Below are positions 37,746 to 47,565 of a stretch of 64,000 nucleotides of DNA, one piece after another. The DNA comes from Arthrobacter sp. U41. GTDB taxonomy: Bacteria > Actinomycetota > Actinomycetes > Actinomycetales > Micrococcaceae. The DNA lies in the NCBI RefSeq assembly GCF_007679325.1, contig NZ_VEGI01000005.1, forward strand, positions 164,920 to 228,919, in the 5' to 3' direction. The position numbers and the translations under genes are program-made. Below the pieces are notes generated by a model. The model was not told the DNA's origin. It worked only from the letters and a program-made list of their open reading frames with translations, and made no database searches. Numbering within the stretch: the first letter of the stretch is position 1; each line of letters begins with the position of its first letter.

Positions 37746-39296
37746 TTAGCGCTTCTTGCCGCGCTTTTCCCGTACACGCATGTTGACCTCGATCGGGGTG
37801 CCCTCGAATCCGAAGGTTTCACGGAGCCGGCGGGTGATGAAGCGGCGGTAGCCCGGGTCCAGGAATCCGGTGGTGAAGAGCACGAACTTCGGCGGACGGC
37901 TGGAGGCCTGGGTGCCGAAGAGGATGCGGGGCTGCTTGCCGCCGCGGACCGGGTGGGGGTGCGCCGCGACGAGTTCGCCAAGGAAGGCATTCAGCCGGCC
38001 CGTGGGGATGCGCTTGTCCCAGCTCTCCAGGGCGGTGTCCAGGGCAGGGACCAGCCTGTCCTTGTGCCAGCCGGTCAGCGCCGAAATGTTCACGCGCGGC
38101 GCCCACGCCACGTGGGCCAGGTCCTGCTCGATTTCGCGCTCCAGGTAGGTGCGGCGCTCGTCGTCCAGCAGATCCCACTTGTTGAACGCCAGGACCAGGG
38201 CACGGCCGGATTCGATGGCCAGCTGCAGGATGCGGACGTCCTGCTCGCTGAGCACCTCGTCCACCGCGAGAAGCACGACGGCGACCTCCGCCTTTTCAAG
38301 GGCGCTCTGCGTTCGCAGCGAGGCGTAGAAGTCGGCGCCCTGCGCCATGTGCTGGCGGCGGCGGATACCGGCGGTATCCACGAAACGCCAGGTGCGGCCG
38401 CCGAGCTCGATGAACTCATCCACCGGGTCACGGGTGGTGCCGGCGGTGTTGTCCACCACAACGCGTTCGGAGCCGGCCAGCTTGTTCAGGAGCGAGGACT
38501 TGCCGACGTTCGGACGCCCGATCAGGGCAATCCGGCGGGGACCGCCGGAACGCTCCAGGCCTTCGATGGTGGAGAACTCGGGCAGCGTGTCCATCACGTG
38601 GTCCAGGAGGTCGGCGACCCCGCGGCCGTGCAGAGCCGAGACCGGGTAGGGCTCGCCGAAACCGAGGCCCCAGAGGGTTGCCGAGTCGGCTTCCTGCGCG
38701 AAGTCGTCCACCTTGTTGGCCACCATGATGACCGGCTTCTTGGACCGGCGAAGCATCTTGACCACGGCTTCATCCGTGGCCGTCGCGCCGACGGCGGAGT
38801 CGACGACGAACAGCACGGCGTCGGCGAGTTCCACGGCCATCTCGGCCTGCTCGGCAACACGGGCGTGGATGCCGCGGGCATCGTGCTCCCAGCCGCCGGT
38901 GTCCACCACCGTGAAGTTCCGGCCGTTCCACGTGGCCGAGTACATCACGCGGTCACGCGTGACGCCGGGGGTGTCTTCCACCACGGCTTCGCGGCGGCCG
39001 AGGATTCGGTTCACCAGGGTGGACTTGCCCACGTTGGGCCGGCCGATGATCGCCAGGACGGGGTCAAGCTTGACCGGGCCGTCGAAATCCTCGTCATCGT
39101 ACTCGCCGCTCAGGAGCGCGGCGTCGTCTTCATCCAGCTCGTAGTCGTCCAGGCCGGCCCGGAGGGAGGCCGCGCGGAGCTCGGCTTCCTCATCGTCCAG
39201 GGCGGCAAGGTGTTCGGCCACCTGGTCCGTGCCGGTGGGCGTGTATTCGTCTTCGCCGGCGCCAAACGGGCCGGAGGTTTGAGTCGTATCGCTCAT
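37746..39296 (-). CDS. der: Ribosome-assembly GTPase Der (EngA)
   Basis: A 516-residue double-GTPase needed for 50S ribosome maturation. Two G domains are seen, each with a GRPNVGKS P-loop (one after an acidic N-terminal extension of about 80 residues, the second mid-protein), plus [17 protein letters not shown] switch regions and NKVD/NKWD base-recognition motifs. The KH-like C-terminal domain ends in VREKRGKKR. Its ATG overlaps the upstream plsC-like stop (ATGA). The acidic extension is common in actinobacterial Der. Confidence 0.95.
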   Translation of the reverse strand: MSDTTQTSGPFGAGEDEYTPTGTDQVAEHLAALDDEEAELRAASLRAGLDDYELDEDDAALLSGEYDDEDFDGPVKLDPVLAIIGRPNVGKSTLVNRILGRREAVVEDTPGVTRDRVMYSATWNGRNFTVVDTGGWEHDARGIHARVAEQAEMAVELADAVLFVVDSAVGATATDEAVVKMLRRSKKPVIMVANKVDDFAQEADSATLWGLGFGEPYPVSALHGRGVADLLDHVMDTLPEFSTIEGLERSGGPRRIALIGRPNVGKSSLLNKLAGSERVVVDNTAGTTRDPVDEFIELGGRTWRFVDTAGIRRRQHMAQGADFYASLRTQSALEKAEVAVVLLAVDEVLSEQDVRILQLAIESGRALVLAFNKWDLLDDERRTYLEREIEQDLAHVAWAPRVNISALTGWHKDRLVPALDTALESWDKRIPTGRLNAFLGELVAAHPHPVRGGKQPRILFGTQASSRPPKFVLFTTGFLDPGYRRFITRRLRETFGFEGTPIEVNMRVREKRGKKR

Positions 39297-40066
39297 TGCA
39301 CTTTCCTTATGGGGTGATCTGCCGGCGTCCCGGCTGCTGCTTCATGACGTTCTTGCGGGGAATCCGCGTCGGGCAGGGGCTGCCCGGTTCTTTGGATCGA
39401 GTCCTGGACATGGCGGGCCAGCGCGGCGCGGATCTCGGTTCCGGCCCTGTCCATTGAAACACGCCCGGTCTCGCCGGGCCTGCGGCTGACGTTGAGGGCT
39501 CCGCCGAAGCTGACGTGCAAACGCCGGCGCAGCCGCGGAACGGCGTCGAGGTGTTCTCCGCCGGTCCGGGTGCCAAGGATGGCCACGGGGACCACGGTGG
39601 CACCGGAGTTCAGCGCGAGCCAGGCGACGCCCTTGTTGATGGCGGAGGCTTCGCCGCTCCCCCGCGTTCCTTCGGGAAGGATGCCGACGCACCGTCCGGC
39701 GTCCAGCACGCTCTTGGCCGTCAGGAGGGCCGCCCGGTCGCCCGTGCGGTCCACCGCCAGCTGGCCGGAGGCCCGGAGCACCCGGCCGAGGAAACCCTTA
39801 AACATCTCCTTCTTGACCAGGATGTGCATGGCACGCGGGGATGCCCCGAACATCACCGGTCCGTCCAGGAAGCTGATGTGGTTGCCGGCGAAGATCACCG
39901 GACCGGTGGCCGGGACGTTCGAGCGGCCGGTCACCGAGGTCCGGTACAGGACGTGGTTCAGGGTCCAGCCCACAGGCCGGCTCCAGAGCGTGGTCCAGCG
40001 GGCCGGCACCGTGGCGTCGGACGCTCCGGCAGGAGACATGTCGCGCCGCTGCCCGGCGTCAGTCAC
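39293..40066 (-). CDS. 1-acylglycerol-3-phosphate acyltransferase (PlsC family), second copy
   Basis: A roughly 257-residue acyltransferase: [11 protein letters not shown] with the catalytic His-Asp, and [10 protein letters not shown]. It lies between cmk and der, where such a gene is common in Actinobacteria. Start uncertain: GTG 40064-40066 overlaps the cmk stop by 8 nt and is chosen; ATG 40037-40039 is possible. The first 45 residues vary. The window's other PlsC homologue is at 22078-22821. Confidence 0.87.
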   Translation of the reverse strand: MTDAGQRRDMSPAGASDATVPARWTTLWSRPVGWTLNHVLYRTSVTGRSNVPATGPVIFAGNHISFLDGPVMFGASPRAMHILVKKEMFKGFLGRVLRASGQLAVDRTGDRAALLTAKSVLDAGRCVGILPEGTRGSGEASAINKGVAWLALNSGATVVPVAILGTRTGGEHLDAVPRLRRRLHVSFGGALNVSRRPGETGRVSMDRAGTEIRAALARHVQDSIQRTGQPLPDADSPQERHEAAAGTPADHPIRKVQ

Positions 40067-40787
40067 GGTTAAGGGCCTGATGGTTGATAACACCGTTCAC
40101 GATGCTGAGCGCGGCGTCGACAGTCTCGGCGAAGTCGAGCTCCGAGGAGTCCAGCGTCACCACGCCGTCGGCGGCCCGGGTGAAGTTCACCACGGTCGAA
40201 TCCTTCGCGTCGCGCTGGGTTACCTGCGCGGCGAGCTGTTCGGCGTTCTGGCTCCCGCCGAGCTGGATGCCCCGGCGGCGCAGCCGCGCCTCCTCGCTCG
40301 CCGTGAGCAGCATCCGCACTTCGGCATGGGGCGCGACGACGGTGGTGATGTCCCGGCCTTCGACCACCATGCGGCGGTGGTGCTTTTCGATCAGCTCGCG
40401 CTGCCGGCGGATCAGTTCGGTGCGGGCGCCGAGGGTGGTGGCGACGGCGCTGACGGCGGCGGAGATGGAGGGCTCCCGGATCGCGTGGGTGACGTCGGTG
40501 CCGCCGACACGGACGTATTCCTCCAGCGGGCTCGTGCTGATTTCCAGCGGGAGGTTCTCGGCGGCCGTTTCCACGGCGGCGCCGTCGTCCAGATTCGTGC
40601 CGCTGTCCAGGCAGTACCAGGTCAGGGCGCGGTACATGGCACCGGTGTCGAGGTAGGCCAGCTTGAGCCGGCGTGCCACCTCTTTGCTGACGCTGGACTT
40701 GCCTGATCCGGAGGGCCCGTCGATTGCGACGACAAGGCTTTTCCCGGGACGGAGGATGTCCACGGTTTCAATAAGTTCCTGGGTCAT
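40059..40787 (-). CDS. cmk: Cytidylate kinase
   Basis: Phosphorylates CMP/dCMP with ATP. 242 residues, P-loop AIDGPSGSGKSSVSKEVARR, the YLDTGAMYRALTW CMP-binding stretch, VVEGRDITTVVAP and lid arginines (REL.KHHRRM). The ATG at 40785-40787 shares one base with the tyrA stop (TAATG), indicating coupling. Part of the tyrA-cmk-plsC-der run. Confidence 0.95.
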   Translation of the reverse strand: MTQELIETVDILRPGKSLVVAIDGPSGSGKSSVSKEVARRLKLAYLDTGAMYRALTWYCLDSGTNLDDGAAVETAAENLPLEISTSPLEEYVRVGGTDVTHAIREPSISAAVSAVATTLGARTELIRRQRELIEKHHRRMVVEGRDITTVVAPHAEVRMLLTASEEARLRRRGIQLGGSQNAEQLAAQVTQRDAKDSTVVNFTRAADGVVTLDSSELDFAETVDAALSIVNGVINHQALNRD

Positions 40788-41896
40788 TACTGGAGTACCC
40801 GCCATCCGCGGTCATTGAGGGCTTCGATTAACATTTCGTGCTTGTTGGGCAGCACGGAGATTTCCACCATGCCCACGTTCTGTCCCGAGGAGTGGTCCAG
40901 CCGGAGGTCCTCGAGGTTGACGCCGATCTCGCCGATCTCCGTCAGGAGTTTGGCGATCTGCCCGGGTGTGTCGTCCACCAGGACGGTCAGCCAGGAGTAC
41001 GCCTGCGGCGGTCCGCCGTGCTTGCCCGGGATGCGGGACTGCCCGGCGTTGCCTTCGCTGATCAGTTGTGCGAGGTCCAGCCGGGCGCCAGGCGCCGTCG
41101 GGTTCTCGAGCGTGCCGATGAGGCGGTTGAGGTCTTCGCGGACCCCGTGCAGGATTTCCACGACCTTGTCCGCGTTCGCCCCGAGGATCTGCACCCACAG
41201 GGTGGGGTCGCTCGCTGCGATCCGCGTGACGTCCCGCAGTCCGTTGCCGGCGAGGGACAGCGCATGCAGGGGTGTGCCCTGCAGCCGGCTGGCCACGAGT
41301 GAGGACACCACCTGGGGCAGGTGCGAGACGAGCGCCACCGCCTCGTCGTGTTCCTCGGCCCCGAACTCGGAGACGACGGCGCCGAGGTCCCCGGCCAGTG
41401 CGCGCGCTGCCTTGAGGGCCTGCGGAAGGGTCTCTTCCGAGGGGCACAGGACCCACGGCATCGAGGTGAACAGTTCGCCGCGGGCGGCGACGGGACCGGA
41501 CTTTTCGCGGCCCGCCATCGGGTGGGTGCCCACGTACCGGCCGAGGTCGGCGCCGCGGGCCCGGAGCTCGGACTGGATGCCGGCCTTGACGCTGGCGATG
41601 TCCACGACGGTAGCCTCGGGGTAGTCCTTGAGGGCGCGTTCCACAACGTCCGCGGTGACATCCGGCGGTGCGGCGACCACTACGAGTTCCGGCTGCTCGC
41701 CGTCAAGGCGCGCCAAAGGCAGGCCGGCGCCGATGTCGACGGCGACAGCCTGGTTGGTGGGCGAAGGGTCGGAGAGGAAGACTGCCACTCCGCGGCCCCG
41801 CAGGCCCAGACCGATGCTGGTGCCAAGGAGCCCGGTCCCCACGACCACGACCGGGCCGTTGAGGTGGCCGCGGCCGTGGGTGCGAAAGGCGGACAT
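40787..41896 (-). CDS. tyrA: Prephenate dehydrogenase with C-terminal ACT domain
   Basis: Makes 4-hydroxyphenylpyruvate in tyrosine synthesis. The 369 residues start with an NAD-binding fold (VVVVGTGLLGTSIGLGL), have GTHPMAGREKSG with catalytic His, and end in an ACT regulatory domain (about 295-369, YSWLTVLVDDTPGQIAKLL), suggesting tyrosine feedback control. It is 2 nt from rluB. Being in a segregation/translation operon rather than with aro genes is usual in this lineage. Confidence 0.93.
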   Translation of the reverse strand: MSAFRTHGRGHLNGPVVVVGTGLLGTSIGLGLRGRGVAVFLSDPSPTNQAVAVDIGAGLPLARLDGEQPELVVVAAPPDVTADVVERALKDYPEATVVDIASVKAGIQSELRARGADLGRYVGTHPMAGREKSGPVAARGELFTSMPWVLCPSEETLPQALKAARALAGDLGAVVSEFGAEEHDEAVALVSHLPQVVSSLVASRLQGTPLHALSLAGNGLRDVTRIAASDPTLWVQILGANADKVVEILHGVREDLNRLIGTLENPTAPGARLDLAQLISEGNAGQSRIPGKHGGPPQAYSWLTVLVDDTPGQIAKLLTEIGEIGVNLEDLRLDHSSGQNVGMVEISVLPNKHEMLIEALNDRGWRVLQ

Positions 41897-41898
41897 GC

Positions 41899-43176
41899 CT
41901 ACAGCCCTACGGATGCCAGCAGGTGGCCGACTTCCTGCTTGCCGAGGTTGCGGATGCTGCCCTGGCGCTGGTCGCCCAGGCCGATGGGCCCGACCTTCAC
42001 GCGGACCAGGCGGAGCACCGGGAAACCGACGGCGTCAAACAGGCGGCGGACGATCCGGTTCTTGCCCGAGTGCAGCACGACCTCGATCAGCACGTGGCCC
42101 GGGGTGGAGTCAACGAGCCTGAAGGAGTCCACCGAAGCGATGCCGTCTTCGAGTTCCACGCCGGCCTTCAGCTCGGCGCCGATACCCTGCGGGAACGGGC
42201 CGCGGACCTGCACGAGGTAGGTCTTGGGCACTTCGTAGGACGGATGCGTCAGGCGGTTGGCGAGTTCGCCGTCGTTGGTCAGCAGCAGCAGTCCCTCGGT
42301 GGCGACGTCGAGGCGCCCGACGTGGAACAGGCGTTCGCCGTGGCTGTTGCGGACGAAGTCGCTGATGCACGGGCGGCCGTCCGGGTCTTCCATCGTGGAG
42401 ACAACGCCCTTGGGCTTGTTGAACACCATGTAGACCATGTTCTCGTCCAGCTGGATGCGGAGACCGTCAACGTGGATCACGGCGGACTTGGGGTCCACGC
42501 GGACACCGAGCTCGGTGACCACCTGGCCGTCGACCTCAACCCGGCCCTCGGCGATCATTTCTTCGCAGACACGCCGTGAGGCGACGCCGGCCGATGCCAT
42601 GACCTTCTGGAGGCGGATGCCGTCCTGGTCGTGCAGTTCGGACTGGGGAACCTCGGCGCGGGGGCCGCGCTTGCGGGCCGGCTTGCGCACGGGCCCGAGG
42701 CTCTGGCCGAAGCGTTCGCTGCCGAAGGCTCGGGAACCGGTGGCCTTGGCCGCCCCGGCGCCGATGCGCGGCTTGGGCTTGAGGGCCCCGGGCGTGCCGG
42801 GGGCCTTGCCGAAGCCAGGCTTGCGGGCGGCAGCCTTGCGGGCCGCTTCCTTGCCGGAGGGCGCCTTGGACTTCCAGTCCCCGGAGGCGGAGCGGCTTGC
42901 CGACGGCGCGCCGTCGGGTCCCTGCAGGTCCGGATCGATGAAGGCCTCTTCGCGGGGCTTGGGGTGCTTGAAGGGGCGGTCGCTGCCGCCCTTGTAGCCG
43001 GCTCCCCCGCCGCGGCTTCCGCCCTTGTAGTCGGCTCCGCCGCTGCGGCCTGCGCCGCCCTGGGCGCCGCCGCCGGAGCCCTGTGCGCCGCGGCCGGAGC
43101 CCTGTGCTTTGTTTTGTCCGGCACTGTTGCGTCCCGAACTGTTACGTGGTGAACCCTGGCGTCCCGCCTGTGTCAT
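41899..43176 (-). CDS. 23S rRNA pseudouridine synthase RluB-like
   Basis: A 425-residue RsuA/RluB-family enzyme. The N-terminal 185 residues are low complexity (Gly, Ser, Arg, Lys, Ala, with repeated GGAQG and KGGS units), likely RNA-binding and disordered. Then an S4 domain (RLQKVMASAGVASRRVCEEM), and the catalytic domain with GRLDVATEGLLLLTNDG holding the catalytic Asp. The ATG at 43174-43176 is chosen over a longer reading. The basic extension makes it much longer than E. coli RluB. Located between scpB and tyrA. Confidence 0.9.
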   Translation of the reverse strand: MTQAGRQGSPRNSSGRNSAGQNKAQGSGRGAQGSGGGAQGGAGRSGGADYKGGSRGGGAGYKGGSDRPFKHPKPREEAFIDPDLQGPDGAPSASRSASGDWKSKAPSGKEAARKAAARKPGFGKAPGTPGALKPKPRIGAGAAKATGSRAFGSERFGQSLGPVRKPARKRGPRAEVPQSELHDQDGIRLQKVMASAGVASRRVCEEMIAEGRVEVDGQVVTELGVRVDPKSAVIHVDGLRIQLDENMVYMVFNKPKGVVSTMEDPDGRPCISDFVRNSHGERLFHVGRLDVATEGLLLLTNDGELANRLTHPSYEVPKTYLVQVRGPFPQGIGAELKAGVELEDGIASVDSFRLVDSTPGHVLIEVVLHSGKNRIVRRLFDAVGFPVLRLVRVKVGPIGLGDQRQGSIRNLGKQEVGHLLASVGL

Positions 43177-43293
43177 GACCCGTCCTTCGTTTGTTGTCCA
43201 CGGCCACTGTCTCCCGACAGCACCCGCAGGCTGGGGCGAACAGCGCCCCGGTGGATACTCGTGTGCGGGTTGTTGCACCCGCACCAATTATGT

Positions 43294-44016
43294 CTACATT
43301 CTTCCTGCGTCGTAGTACTCTTCGATGCCTTCCAGCCCCGGAAGATGGGGTGAAAGTTGCGGTAGTTCCGCCACCGAGCCGATTCCCATTCTTTCGAGGA
43401 AATACGACGTCGTGCGGTACAGGATGGCCCCGGACTCCGGATCATTTCCTGAGTCCTCGATCAACCCCCGCTGCGTCAGCGTCCGCACGACAGAGTCAAC
43501 GTTGACTCCTCGAATTGCAGACACCCGCGCCCTTGATACGGGCTGGCGGTAAGCGATGACGGCGAGCGTTTCGAGCGCCGCCTGCGTCAGCCTGGCTGTC
43601 TGTCCCTCCAGCACGAACTTGCCGACAATGTCGGCGAACTCCGCGCGTGAATAGATCCGCCAGCCTCCGGCGATATTCCGCAATTCAAAACCCCGGGGGG
43701 CGGCACGAAAGCCAGCAGTCTTGATAGCGAAACTGGCATCGTCCACATCCGGGGCATTAACAGTATAGCCGTTATACTCCCGCTGCAGTTCCGCAAGCAG
43801 GTCCTCGACGACGTCGACGGTCAGGTCCAACCCGGCGGCGAGCTCGGCCGCCGTCGCCGGCTGGTCGATCACCATCAGGACCGCCTCGAGGGCTGCCCGG
43901 GCGCTCCCGGGAAACTCACCGCCGCCGGGGAGGCTTCCGACGTCGGCCGGGCCTGTGGTGTCAGGACCGGTGATGCCGGGACCGGTGTCGGGTGCGGCGT
44001 CGGATGCTTCGTTCAC
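43294..44016 (-). CDS. scpB: Segregation and condensation protein B
   Basis: Kleisin-associated winged-helix subunit of the SMC-ScpAB complex. 240 residues: a Gly/Pro-rich lead, then ALEAVLMVIDQPATAAELA, a TQAALETLAVIAYRQPVSRA winged-helix core and GLIEDSG. The GTG start overlaps the scpA stop (GTGA). Confidence 0.94.
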   Translation of the reverse strand: MNEASDAAPDTGPGITGPDTTGPADVGSLPGGGEFPGSARAALEAVLMVIDQPATAAELAAGLDLTVDVVEDLLAELQREYNGYTVNAPDVDDASFAIKTAGFRAAPRGFELRNIAGGWRIYSRAEFADIVGKFVLEGQTARLTQAALETLAVIAYRQPVSRARVSAIRGVNVDSVVRTLTQRGLIEDSGNDPESGAILYRTTSYFLERMGIGSVAELPQLSPHLPGLEGIEEYYDAGRM

Positions 44017-44867
44017 GGCTGCTCCTCGTATTCTTCACTCAGGTTCGCGCTGCTCCAGGCTTCGCCGTCGGCGGTCCAGCGGACAGTCAGGTCCCCCAGC
44101 GGGAGCACCTGCTCAAAGCCCACTGCCTTGTCCCGGAACATCTCCAGCAGCGCCAGGAAGCGCGCCACAACGACGAGGGTGGATTCGGCGTCGGCGATCA
44201 ATGCCCGGAAGGTCAGCGGTCCGGCAAGCTGCAGCCGGTGCCCCAGCAGTTCGGCCTGTTCCTTGACGCTGACGGGGGTGCCGTGCAGGTGGGCGAGGCC
44301 CACCTCGGTGGGTGCGGCCTCCTTGGGTTTGAGGGCGGCCTCGGCGAGGGCGGCGAACTGCTGCGGGGTGTGCCGCCACAGGAGCTCCGGCAGAAGTGCC
44401 GCGAAGTGGCCTTCCAGCGCGACCTGCCGGGGATACCGCGCGGCCTCGAGCTCGAGGGTGGAACCCATCATGCCCGCCACCTGCTTGAACGCCTTGTACT
44501 GCAGGAGCCGGGCGAAGAGGAGGTCACGGGCCTCCAGCAGGGCGATATCTTCCTCGTCCTCCACCTCGCCGGCCGGCAAGAGCCGGGCTGCCTTGAGGTC
44601 CAGCAGGGTGGCGGCGATGACGAGGAATTCGCTGGCCTCATCAAGAGCCCACTCCTCGCCCAGTTTCTGCAGGCCTTTGATGTATTTGATGAATTCGTCG
44701 GTGACGGTGGACAGCGCCACCTCGGTGATGTCCAGCTGGTGCTTGGAAATCAGGCCGAGCAGGAGATCGAAGGGGCCGGTGAAGTTGGCAAGCCGGACCT
44801 CGAATCCGGGTTTTTTCGCGGGCGGCGACGACTCCGGCTGCGCTGTGGGGGTCCCTGTAACCGTCAC
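44013..44867 (-). CDS. scpA: Segregation and condensation protein A (kleisin)
   Basis: The kleisin that bridges SMC heads; 284 residues. The N-terminal FEVRLANFTGPFDLLLGLIS and the C-terminal winged-helix (about 205-284, ending in EEYEEQP) are typical. GTG start 44865-44867, 8 nt after the parA stop. Co-operonic with scpB and parA. Confidence 0.93.
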   Translation of the reverse strand: MTVTGTPTAQPESSPPAKKPGFEVRLANFTGPFDLLLGLISKHQLDITEVALSTVTDEFIKYIKGLQKLGEEWALDEASEFLVIAATLLDLKAARLLPAGEVEDEEDIALLEARDLLFARLLQYKAFKQVAGMMGSTLELEAARYPRQVALEGHFAALLPELLWRHTPQQFAALAEAALKPKEAAPTEVGLAHLHGTPVSVKEQAELLGHRLQLAGPLTFRALIADAESTLVVVARFLALLEMFRDKAVGFEQVLPLGDLTVRWTADGEAWSSANLSEEYEEQP

Positions 44868-44875
44868 GGTCCTGG

Positions 44876-45775
44876 CTAGGGCGCGCCGCCGCGCGAAATG
44901 AGCTCTTTGGCCAGGTTGCGGTAGGCGTCGGCGCCGATGTGGTTGCCGGCGTAGCTGGTGATGGGCTCGGCCGCGACGCTGGCATCAGCGAACTTGATGG
45001 ACCGCTTGATCACGGTCTCGAAGACCTTGTCGCCGAAGGCCTCCACCAGTCGGGAGATCACTTCGCGGCTGTGCAGGGTGCGGGCGTCGTACATCGTGGC
45101 CAGGACGCCGTCGACCTGGAGCCGGGGGTTCAGCCGGTCCTGGACCTTGTCGATGGTCTCCACCAGCAGCGCGACGGCGCGCAGGGCGAAGAACTCGCAG
45201 ATGAGCGGGATGATGACGCCGTGGGCGGCGGTCAGCGCATTGACGGTGAGCAGGCCGAGGGAGGGCTGGCAGTCGATCAGGACGACGTCGTAATCGTCCT
45301 CGACTTTCTTGAGGGCGCGGTCCAGCACCTGCTCGCGGGCAACCTCGTTGACGAGCTGGACTTCCGCGGCGGAGAGGTCGATGTTGGCCGGGAGCAGGTC
45401 CACGTTCTCGACGCCGGTCTTGTGGATGGCGTCGCGGATGTTCACCTTGCGGTCCATCAGCACGTTGTAGACCGTGAGGTCCAGTTCGTGGGGATTGATG
45501 CCGAGGCCTGCGGAGAGCGCGCCCTGGGGGTCGAAATCGACGAGGAGCACCCGGCGGCCGTATTCGGCCAGCGCGGCAGCCAGGTTAATGGTGGAGGTGG
45601 TTTTACCCACTCCGCCCTTCTGGTTGACCATGGCGATGACCCGCGCGGGGCCGTGGGATGACAGCGGCGCGGGCTCCGGAAAGTCGCGTTGAGGGCGCCC
45701 GGTGGGGCCCATAACGGCGTCTTCCAGATCGAGTTCGGTGCCTTCCAGAGTTGCTGAACCCTGTTCGCTGCTCAC
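44876..45775 (-). CDS. parA: Chromosome-partitioning ATPase ParA
   Basis: A ParA-type Walker ATPase (299 residues from GTG 45773-45775): NQKGGVGKTTSTINLAAALA, LLVDFDPQGALSAGL and VVLIDCQPSLGLLTVNAL. A roughly 45-residue acidic lead precedes the core. It heads the scpA-scpB-rluB-tyrA-cmk-plsC-der set and has no adjacent parB; in M. tuberculosis the equivalent is Rv1708, not the oriC-linked ParA. No Shine-Dalgarno is visible before the GTG; another in-frame GTG lies 12 nt upstream. A long leader with a strong hairpin precedes it. Confidence 0.9.
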   Translation of the reverse strand: MSSEQGSATLEGTELDLEDAVMGPTGRPQRDFPEPAPLSSHGPARVIAMVNQKGGVGKTTSTINLAAALAEYGRRVLLVDFDPQGALSAGLGINPHELDLTVYNVLMDRKVNIRDAIHKTGVENVDLLPANIDLSAAEVQLVNEVAREQVLDRALKKVEDDYDVVLIDCQPSLGLLTVNALTAAHGVIIPLICEFFALRAVALLVETIDKVQDRLNPRLQVDGVLATMYDARTLHSREVISRLVEAFGDKVFETVIKRSIKFADASVAAEPITSYAGNHIGADAYRNLAKELISRGGAP

Positions 45776-45865
45776 GTATCTATCCACACTTTCGATGACG
45801 GTGATGGTGGTGCTTGATATTCTGCCTGCGTGATTTCTCTGCCTGCTTTGATCTACCTGCTTTTT

Positions 45866-45893
45866 GATCTGCGCTGAACCTCCAGCGCAGATC
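45866..45893 (-). promoter_or_regulatory. Perfect inverted repeat upstream of parA
   Basis: GATCTGCGCTG and its exact complement, 6-nt spacer, 90 nt upstream of the parA start. On the minus strand it would form an 11-bp leader hairpin; as DNA it could be an operator. TCTGCCTGC is directly repeated beside it. Confidence 0.5.
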
Positions 45894-46006
45894 TTATTCC
45901 TCCCAAGGTTACAGCGCCCGACACGGTATTCCGCGGACCTTGACAGCGGCCAATATTTGAGCCTCAACCTTCTGGTAGAAGTCGAAGGTTGCCATGCGGG
46001 CACGAG

Positions 46007-46042
46007 AAACCGCCCGGACCCTTGGGGGCGTCCGGGCGGTTT
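46007..46042 (-). terminator. Terminator of dctA
   Basis: A 13-bp perfect stem AAACCGCCCGGAC/GTCCGGGCGGTTT with a 10-nt loop, 20 nt past the dctA stop. Confidence 0.85.
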
Positions 46043-46062
46043 GTCTTGGGCCGTCCTGCGAA

Positions 46063-47430
46063 TCAGGCGTTCGCCAGGACCGGTCGGGCCGGCTCGGTGG
46101 CAGCCTCGGGGGCTGTCTCGTGCACACCATGTCCGGCGATCATCGTCTGCTCGTCGAAGGGTTCGCTGCCCGCGAGGACCCGCTCCACGCGTCCGCCGTC
46201 GATCTCCTTGACCCAGGTGCCGATCAGCACGGTGGCGACGGCGTTTCCGGTGAAGTTGGTCAGGGCGCGGGCCTCGGACATAAAGCGGTCGATTCCGACG
46301 ATCATGCCGACTCCGCCGAGCAGTTCCGGCTTGTGGGCCTGGAGTCCGGCAGCGAGGGTGGCCAGTCCGGCGCCGGTGACACCGGCAGCGCCCTTGGAGG
46401 CAATGATCATGAAGATCAGCAACGACACCTGAGCGCCGAGGTCCAGCGGCGTGCCCATGGCGTTGGCGACGAACAGGGACGCCATGGTCAGGTAGATGGC
46501 GGTGCCGTCAAGGTTGAAGGAGTAGCCGGTGGGGACAGTGACGCCGACGACCGGCTTGGACACGCCCAGGTGTTCCATCTTCGCAATCAGGCGCGGCAGG
46601 GCGGCCTCGGAGGATGAGGTGGAGAAGATCAGCAGGTACTCGCGGCCCAGGTACTTCATCAGCCGGAAGATGTTGACGCCGGCGACGATCTTGAGGAGGC
46701 CGCCCAGGATCACCACGATGAACAGGGCGCAGGTGACGTAGAACGCACCCATCAGGGTGGCCATGCTGAGGATGGCCTGCATGCCGGTGGCACCGACGAC
46801 GGCGGCAATCGCACCGAACGCTCCGATCGGGGCCAGCCACATGATCATGACCAGGATGCGGAAGACGAGGGCCTGGCCGTAGCCGACGGCCTTGAGGATC
46901 GGGGCGCCCTGCGGGCCCATCTGCTGGAGGGCGAAGCCCACCAAGAGCGCGGCGAGCAGGGTCGGCAGGACCGGGATGTCGCCGGGGATGATACCCAGCA
47001 GGAAGTCGACGGTGCTGTCCGTGGCGGCCTTCTTGCTCGGATCGTAGGGGGCCAGCTTGAGGCCCTCGCCCGGGTGGATCAGGTTGCCGACCACGAGGCC
47101 GATGGCCAGCGCGAAGGTGGACATGACCATGAAGTAGCCCAGTGCCAGCCCGCCGACCTTGCCGACAGTGGCCGCCTTGGCGATCGAACCGATGCCCAGC
47201 ACGATGGTGCAGAAGATGACCGGGCCGATCATCATCTTGATGAGTTTGATGAACCCGTCACCGAGGGGCTTCAGGGATTTGGCGAACTCGGGGAAGAGCA
47301 GCCCCACCAGTGCGCCGAGGATGACGGCGGCGATGACCGCGATGTACAGGTAATGGGACTTGTCGAGCCCCTTGCGCTTTTTGACCGGCGCCGCGGCCAG
47401 TGCCGCTGACTCTCCTCGTTGAGAGGCCAT
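46063..47430 (-). CDS. dctA: C4-dicarboxylate/proton (sodium) symporter, DctA type
   Basis: A 455-residue transporter of the dicarboxylate/amino acid:cation symporter (DAACS) family. Multiple membrane helices from residue 25 to 410; the re-entrant loop serine-rich motif STSSSEAALPRL and the VTVPTGYSFNLDGTAIYLTM stretch (cited as VPTGYSFNLDGT) are diagnostic. The ATG follows AAGGAGAA. Divergently transcribed from a DcuS/CitA-like two-component pair, which suggests succinate/fumarate/malate as substrates; glutamate/aspartate transport cannot be ruled out. Confidence 0.9.
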   Translation of the reverse strand: MASQRGESAALAAAPVKKRKGLDKSHYLYIAVIAAVILGALVGLLFPEFAKSLKPLGDGFIKLIKMMIGPVIFCTIVLGIGSIAKAATVGKVGGLALGYFMVMSTFALAIGLVVGNLIHPGEGLKLAPYDPSKKAATDSTVDFLLGIIPGDIPVLPTLLAALLVGFALQQMGPQGAPILKAVGYGQALVFRILVMIMWLAPIGAFGAIAAVVGATGMQAILSMATLMGAFYVTCALFIVVILGGLLKIVAGVNIFRLMKYLGREYLLIFSTSSSEAALPRLIAKMEHLGVSKPVVGVTVPTGYSFNLDGTAIYLTMASLFVANAMGTPLDLGAQVSLLIFMIIASKGAAGVTGAGLATLAAGLQAHKPELLGGVGMIVGIDRFMSEARALTNFTGNAVATVLIGTWVKEIDGGRVERVLAGSEPFDEQTMIAGHGVHETAPEAATEPARPVLANA

Positions 47431-47519
47431 GGTGTTCTCCTTAGTAGGCTGGAAGTCGGCGGCCCAGGCTGTGGGCCTGTCGCGTCCGTTCTGCGTGTTC
47501 CACCATCATTGGGGATGGA

Positions 47520-47533
47520 GTGACGCGCATCAC
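47520..47533. promoter_or_regulatory. CRP/GlxR-like palindrome
   Basis: GTGA-CGCGCA-TCAC, the exact core (GTGA-N6-TCAC) of CRP/GlxR operators, 33 bp before the sensor-kinase start and about 90 bp before dctA. It could control one or both divergent units. Confidence 0.5.
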
Positions 47534-47565
47534 CCTTGCGTTCATATTGGTCATGGAAGGTGTTG

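Noticed and set aside
45909..45995. A 28-codon frame on the minus strand upstream of parA
   Set aside because: Too short, no ribosome-binding site, and it overlaps inverted repeats that explain the sequence better.
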